From assembly GCA_034435035.1 (NCBI GenBank), contig DAOTXW010000023.1, positions 62,001-126,000 of the forward strand: DNA of 64,000 bases, read 5' to 3'. Of this stretch, positions 58,409 through 64,000 are shown piece after piece. The first letter of the stretch is position 1. Every line of letters begins with the position of its first letter. The notes beneath the pieces were generated by a model. The model was not told where the DNA came from. It ran no database searches and was given only the letters and a program-made list of their open reading frames with translations. This DNA comes from JAHEME01 sp034435035. GTDB lineage: Bacteria; Chloroflexota; Anaerolineae; Aggregatilineales; UBA3940. A program made the position numbers and the translations under genes.

Positions 58409-59899
58409 CTACTGACCTGCCCTCAGATCGTCGAGCAGCTGGCCAGCTACTCGCATTCCTCCCATGGCAACCGCGGGGATAGACTGCCCCGGGAAGATGC
58501 TATCCCCCACCATCCACAGATCACGTCCCAGGCGCGCGCCACGAGCCGCGAACAGGTGGGTCTGCGGAAACCCTCCTACCCATCCGTCAACGCGGCGTGT
58601 GAACCGCTGAAAGGTCAGCGGTGTCCCGGGAAGAATCAGTCGAATGGCCTGCCGTATCCCCGGAATCGCGCGCTCGGCTGCAGCCAGCAAACGCTCCACG
58701 TAAGCGGCGCGCTGATCCTCATAGGCTTCCGGATCCGTCGCCGCCAGTGCCCACCACGGCCCCAAAGCCGTGTGGGTGCTGATGGTCAGCGCACGATGCC
58801 CTGCCGGCGCACGCCCTGTGTCCCACTGAGGACTGAGAGACAGGAAGGCGGAGTTGCCTTCCCCAAGCGGCTCCCGGACGACAACCTGCTGATGCAGGCT
58901 CGACGGCTCCGTCAGCGACGAGCCATCGAGTCCAATATAGAGCGTGAAAGCGCCCCACCCGGTGCGTGGGCGCGTGCCCAGCCGTCGCAGGCTGCCCGGC
59001 GCCTGCTCTCCCAGCAGGTGCGCAGCATTCCATGGGGGAAGGTTGAGGATCACCCGGTCGGCTTTAACTGTTTCGCCGCGGCGCGGAACTATCTGCCATT
59101 CCCCCGTTGGCGCCCGCCGCACCGATTTCACATCCCGCCGGTACAGCACTTGTCCACCCTGCGCCTGGACGGCCGCGGCCAGCAGGTGAGCCAGCGCCCC
59201 GATCCCGCCTTCCAGGTGGCCAGCGCCGCGCCGAGGCAGATCCAGCGCCGACGCACCATACAGCGCATTGGCATACCTGCTCGTGGTTTGGGCCGAAATG
59301 AGCAGCTGCGCATCAACAAACTGACGCAGCCTGCCCGCTGATCCCCGGAGATGAGCTGCAACGGGGCGAAACGCATCCACAGCCAGTCGGGGCAGGGCGC
59401 ATCCAATGCCCGCACTTCGCAGCCAGGCCAGGCCGGCCCGCGCTGTCGCAAGTCCTTCTGCCAGCCGCTGCACGGGCCAGATCGGCCCACGCAGTGCCAG
59501 ATCCCACATGAAGTCCGCTGTAGACTCCTGCCAGCGCCAGAACGACTCCGCGCGAGGGCCGAAAGCCTCACGATAAGCATCCCAGCGACGCTCGTCAGAC
59601 CAGCGGGGCACGCTGCTCCCGTCAGGCAGATGAACCGTCATAACCGGGTCATCAAGGTGAACAGGCCAACCGTCTAGACCCGCCGCCCGCGCCAGCAGAT
59701 CCATTGGGCCGCCCGGGAAGAAGCCTCCGGCAACTGTAGCGCCCGCATCAAACCGATAGCCCTGGTGGTAGAATGTGCCAGCGCAGCCGCCGGGGTATAC
59801 GTGAGCCTCCAGCACGATCACGCTCAGCCCGGCCCGTGCAAGAGCAGCCGCGGCAGCCAGCCCTCCAATGCCAGCACCCACGACAACGATGCGCGTCAC
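58409..59899 (-). CDS. Carotenoid desaturase/isomerase-like FAD oxidoreductase (CrtI/CrtH/CrtO superfamily)
   Basis: 496 residues from the GTG at 59899, which overlaps the SRPBCC stop as GTGA with GGAGGG upstream; the longer frame is inside the SRPBCC gene. The FAD loop is IVVVGAGIGGLAAAAALARA with the ribose-binding acid in VIVLEAHVYPGGCAGTF. Then come RFDAGATVAGGF and the C-terminal VGDSIFPGQSIPAVAMGGM segment, which is typical of the CrtI/CrtH branch. A C-3',4' desaturase-like enzyme writing (CruA, CrtD) is also possible. The gene pairs with a lipid-binding SRPBCC protein and an AttH/CrtC-like protein, so a carotenoid or other isoprenoid substrate is likely, although no phytoene synthase lies in the window. 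Confidence 0.88.
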   Translation of the reverse strand: MTRIVVVGAGIGGLAAAAALARAGLSVIVLEAHVYPGGCAGTFYHQGYRFDAGATVAGGFFPGGPMDLLARAAGLDGWPVHLDDPVMTVHLPDGSSVPRWSDERRWDAYREAFGPRAESFWRWQESTADFMWDLALRGPIWPVQRLAEGLATARAGLAWLRSAGIGCALPRLAVDAFRPVAAHLRGSAGRLRQFVDAQLLISAQTTSRYANALYGASALDLPRRGAGHLEGGIGALAHLLAAAVQAQGGQVLYRRDVKSVRRAPTGEWQIVPRRGETVKADRVILNLPPWNAAHLLGEQAPGSLRRLGTRPRTGWGAFTLYIGLDGSSLTEPSSLHQQVVVREPLGEGNSAFLSLSPQWDTGRAPAGHRALTISTHTALGPWWALAATDPEAYEDQRAAYVERLLAAAERAIPGIRQAIRLILPGTPLTFQRFTRRVDGWVGGFPQTHLFAARGARLGRDLWMVGDSIFPGQSIPAVAMGGMRVAGQLLDDLRAGQ

Positions 59900-60342
59900 C
59901 CGGCGCCCTCCAGAATCCGGCGGGTGCGCATCTGGCGGTAAAGAAACAGCAGGGGAAGGGTAAGCCACATGCCCAGTCCCACCAGAAAATACCATGGGTG
60001 GCTGCGCAACTCCGCCTCGATCTCATCTACGACCTCGGTGCTGCCCTCTCCAAGAGGAATGAATGAATGCCTGTGGCGCCATACCCGGAAGGGTCCACGC
60101 AGCTGTTCGTCGATGAAATAGTCTGAACCCACTTCCGGAAAAACCGACTCCCAGAACACCGGCAACGGCCCCAGCCACAGCGTGAAGGCCATAACATCAC
60201 CACGCGAAATCCGATCGGGGGCGCGGTGCACCTTCATGATCACAGGAGGAGGGGTGATCTGGCGAAGAATCTCCGGGCGTCGGTGAAACTCTGTGACTGC
60301 CTCTACAGCTGCCTGCACTTGAAAACGATGCTGAAATCGCAC
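59896..60342 (-). CDS. SRPBCC (START-like) lipid-binding protein with C-terminal membrane span
   Basis: 148 residues, ATG at 60342 behind AAAGGTG. The SRPBCC form is seen in MRFQHRFQVQAAVEAVTEFH, then ILRQITPPPVIMKVH, VFWESVFPEV and FIPLGEGSTEVVDEIEAELR, like the YndB/polyketide-cyclase group. Residues about 115-135 (PWYFLVGLGMWLTLPLLFLY) form one span near the C-terminus, unusual for the fold but common in the small proteins paired with carotenoid-desaturase-like genes. Its role may be to hold or hand over a hydrophobic substrate. First gene of the five-gene minus-strand run. Confidence 0.75.
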   Translation of the reverse strand: MRFQHRFQVQAAVEAVTEFHRRPEILRQITPPPVIMKVHRAPDRISRGDVMAFTLWLGPLPVFWESVFPEVGSDYFIDEQLRGPFRVWRHRHSFIPLGEGSTEVVDEIEAELRSHPWYFLVGLGMWLTLPLLFLYRQMRTRRILEGAG

Positions 60343-60494
60343 AGCTTACACCTTTCATTGGATAGTCGAGAGTATAGCGGGCTGATCGGGGGGGTATCAA
60401 TCGGCGCCGTCACTTCACCCGCGCCGATAGCATTTTGTACCTGCACACAGGGTTGCTAGGCACGCGGCAAATGGCTTTTGCCCCTCTGGTGAAG

Positions 60495-60500
60495 TATAAT
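60495..60500 (+). promoter_or_regulatory. -10 box of the gyrA promoter
   Basis: TATAAT at 60495-60500 predicts a start near 60507. No good -35 at 16-18 bp. The gyrA ATG at 60539 follows GGAGGG (60520-60525) at a rather wide spacing. Confidence 0.45.
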
Positions 60501-60538
60501 CTTGGAATTGGCTGCAACCGGAGGGAGACACAATTTTA

Positions 60539-63189
<2,651 letters not shown>

Positions 63190-63193
<4 letters not shown>

Positions 63194-64000
63194 TCGCAGC
63201 ATTCAGTCTGGCCGGTGCATATCTGATCCTGCTGGGGCTTGCGATCCGCAGTCGCACCCGGCGAGATCCGTCCGAAGGATGGCTGCTCGCCCTGTGTACA
63301 TTCTCCATTGTATTGATGCTGCTTCATGGCCTGCTGCTCAGCCCTTATCTGCTCCCGGGGATCGCTCCCTACTCACAACTGCTGGCTGTTGTCGGGTTTG
63401 TGGTAAGCGTTACGCTTACAGGCTTTCTAACCATCACCTACCTGGGACTGCGTCGCCAGGCAACACTTCTATGGGCAGCGTTGAGCGTGGCATGGGCTGC
63501 GTCCACGGGAATCACCCAGGCCCTAAACATTCCGGCTATCACCGGCGGCCAGATCATCTTGCTGCCGGCGGCCAGTGTCCCGATGACCCTGAGCCTCGAA
63601 TTGCTCACCGTCGGTTGGCTCTTACTGGCTCTATGCCTATTCGGCATCATCGCGCGAGCCTTTCTGACCGAGAAACTCCCGCTGTATGCTAACCGCATCC
63701 TCTTCTGGTTCGTCGTCATCCCTCCTCTGCTGCTTGGTGACGCCCTGAGTGCTTGGCTAAATCCGCCGTGGAACTACGTCGGTTATATCACGCGCCTGAT
63801 CGGTGTCATCGGCGCAGTTTATGGCATTACCAGCCATCGGGTGCTGGATCTGCGCGATACGGCACGCTGGATTATCAGCCGCAGCATCCTGGCGCTGGTC
63901 ACCGGGGGGCTGGTTGCCGGCGCTATCCTGGCCTCAGATAACCTCCAGTACTGGATCCAGCCGTCAGCCTATATTTATCTTGTGGCAGGATTGGGGCTGG
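63190..64000 (+). CDS. Polytopic membrane protein, probable N-terminal sensor part, 3' end cut by window edge
   Basis: The ATG at 63190 overlaps the gyrA stop as ATGA and the frame stays open to the right edge (270 codons seen). It starts MIAAFSLAGAYLILLGLAIR and shows about seven membrane spans (others include LLWAALSVAWAASTGITQAL, LLALCLFGIIARAFL, ILFWFVVIPPLLLG). This layout is like the 7TM N-terminal domains of bacterial sensor kinases and GAF/PAS proteins, but the cytoplasmic part lies beyond the window, so this is a guess. Translational coupling to gyrA is unusual. Confidence 0.7.

Overview
The window reads as one contiguous bacterial chromosome segment of moderately high GC content, with dense operons, ATGA/GTGA overlaps and ordinary Shine-Dalgarno sites. 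The mix of families points to Chloroflexota, probably an Anaerolineae-like, facultative or anaerobic lineage: an octaheme OTR-type cytochrome, a group 3b NiFe hydrogenase, PMT-type glycosyltransferases with a C-terminal beta domain, alkaline-phosphatase-superfamily proteins beside glycan genes, and CrtC/AttH-like lipocalins. This placement is an inference from gene content; there is no rRNA to confirm it. I saw no insertion sequence, prophage, CRISPR array or rRNA.

Layout. 1-1397 (-): an octaheme c-type cytochrome of the tetrathionate-reductase family, cut by the window edge. 1609-6028 (-): 2-oxoacid dehydrogenase E2, E1-beta and E1-alpha plus a SorC-type regulator. 6311-11283 (+): a divergent, complete phosphotransferase operon (galactitol-type IIA, IIB, IIC, an unknown small membrane protein, HPr and Enzyme I). 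Two palindromic operators 84 bp apart lie between the divergent units. 11460-11533 (-): tRNA-Val(GAC) with a consensus promoter, then a SWIM zinc-finger protein. 12266-18672 (+): a phytoene-dehydrogenase-like oxidoreductase, a small formyltransferase, a triple-FHA ABC transporter and a coupled lipoprotein.

18685-25413 (-): one tight operon encoding the four subunits of a bidirectional NAD(P)-linked group 3b NiFe hydrogenase, its maturation protease, a receiver-only response regulator and a membrane GAF histidine kinase. A perfect Crp/Fnr-like palindrome separates it from a divergent set (25619-28667): a CBS-ACT protein, a PhoB/OmpR-type regulator and a formate/nitrite-type channel fused to an unassigned C-terminal domain. 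28837-32841: a GNAT acetyltransferase, a cytoplasmic HtrA-like protease, a LuxR-type regulator and a MoeB/ThiF-rhodanese protein.

32943-43365 (+): a surface-glycan operon built around a nonulosonic (sialic-acid-like) sugar. It holds an ABC exporter, a CMP-nonulosonate synthetase fused to a nickel-pincer LarA-type racemase domain, a GT2 fused to a degenerate cytidylyltransferase, a formyltransferase, a polysaccharide deacetylase, NeuB and a PMT-like glycosyltransferase. The NeuA-LarA fusion, with all expected LarA catalytic residues at the expected spacings, is the best candidate here for an undescribed system. 43401-47172 (-) carries a phosphatase/phosphotransferase-superfamily protein, a YbhN/AglD-type membrane protein and a polyprenyl-phosphate GT2.

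47300-52307: an SDR, pyruvate phosphate dikinase and an MGDG-synthase-like glycosyltransferase. 52476-53825 (+): a GH1 glycosidase. 53857-60342 (-): a five-gene operon of an SRPBCC protein, a carotenoid-desaturase-like enzyme, a LolD/FtsX-type ABC system and an AttH/CrtC-like exported protein. 60539-64000 (+): gyrA, translationally coupled to a polytopic membrane protein that runs off the right edge.
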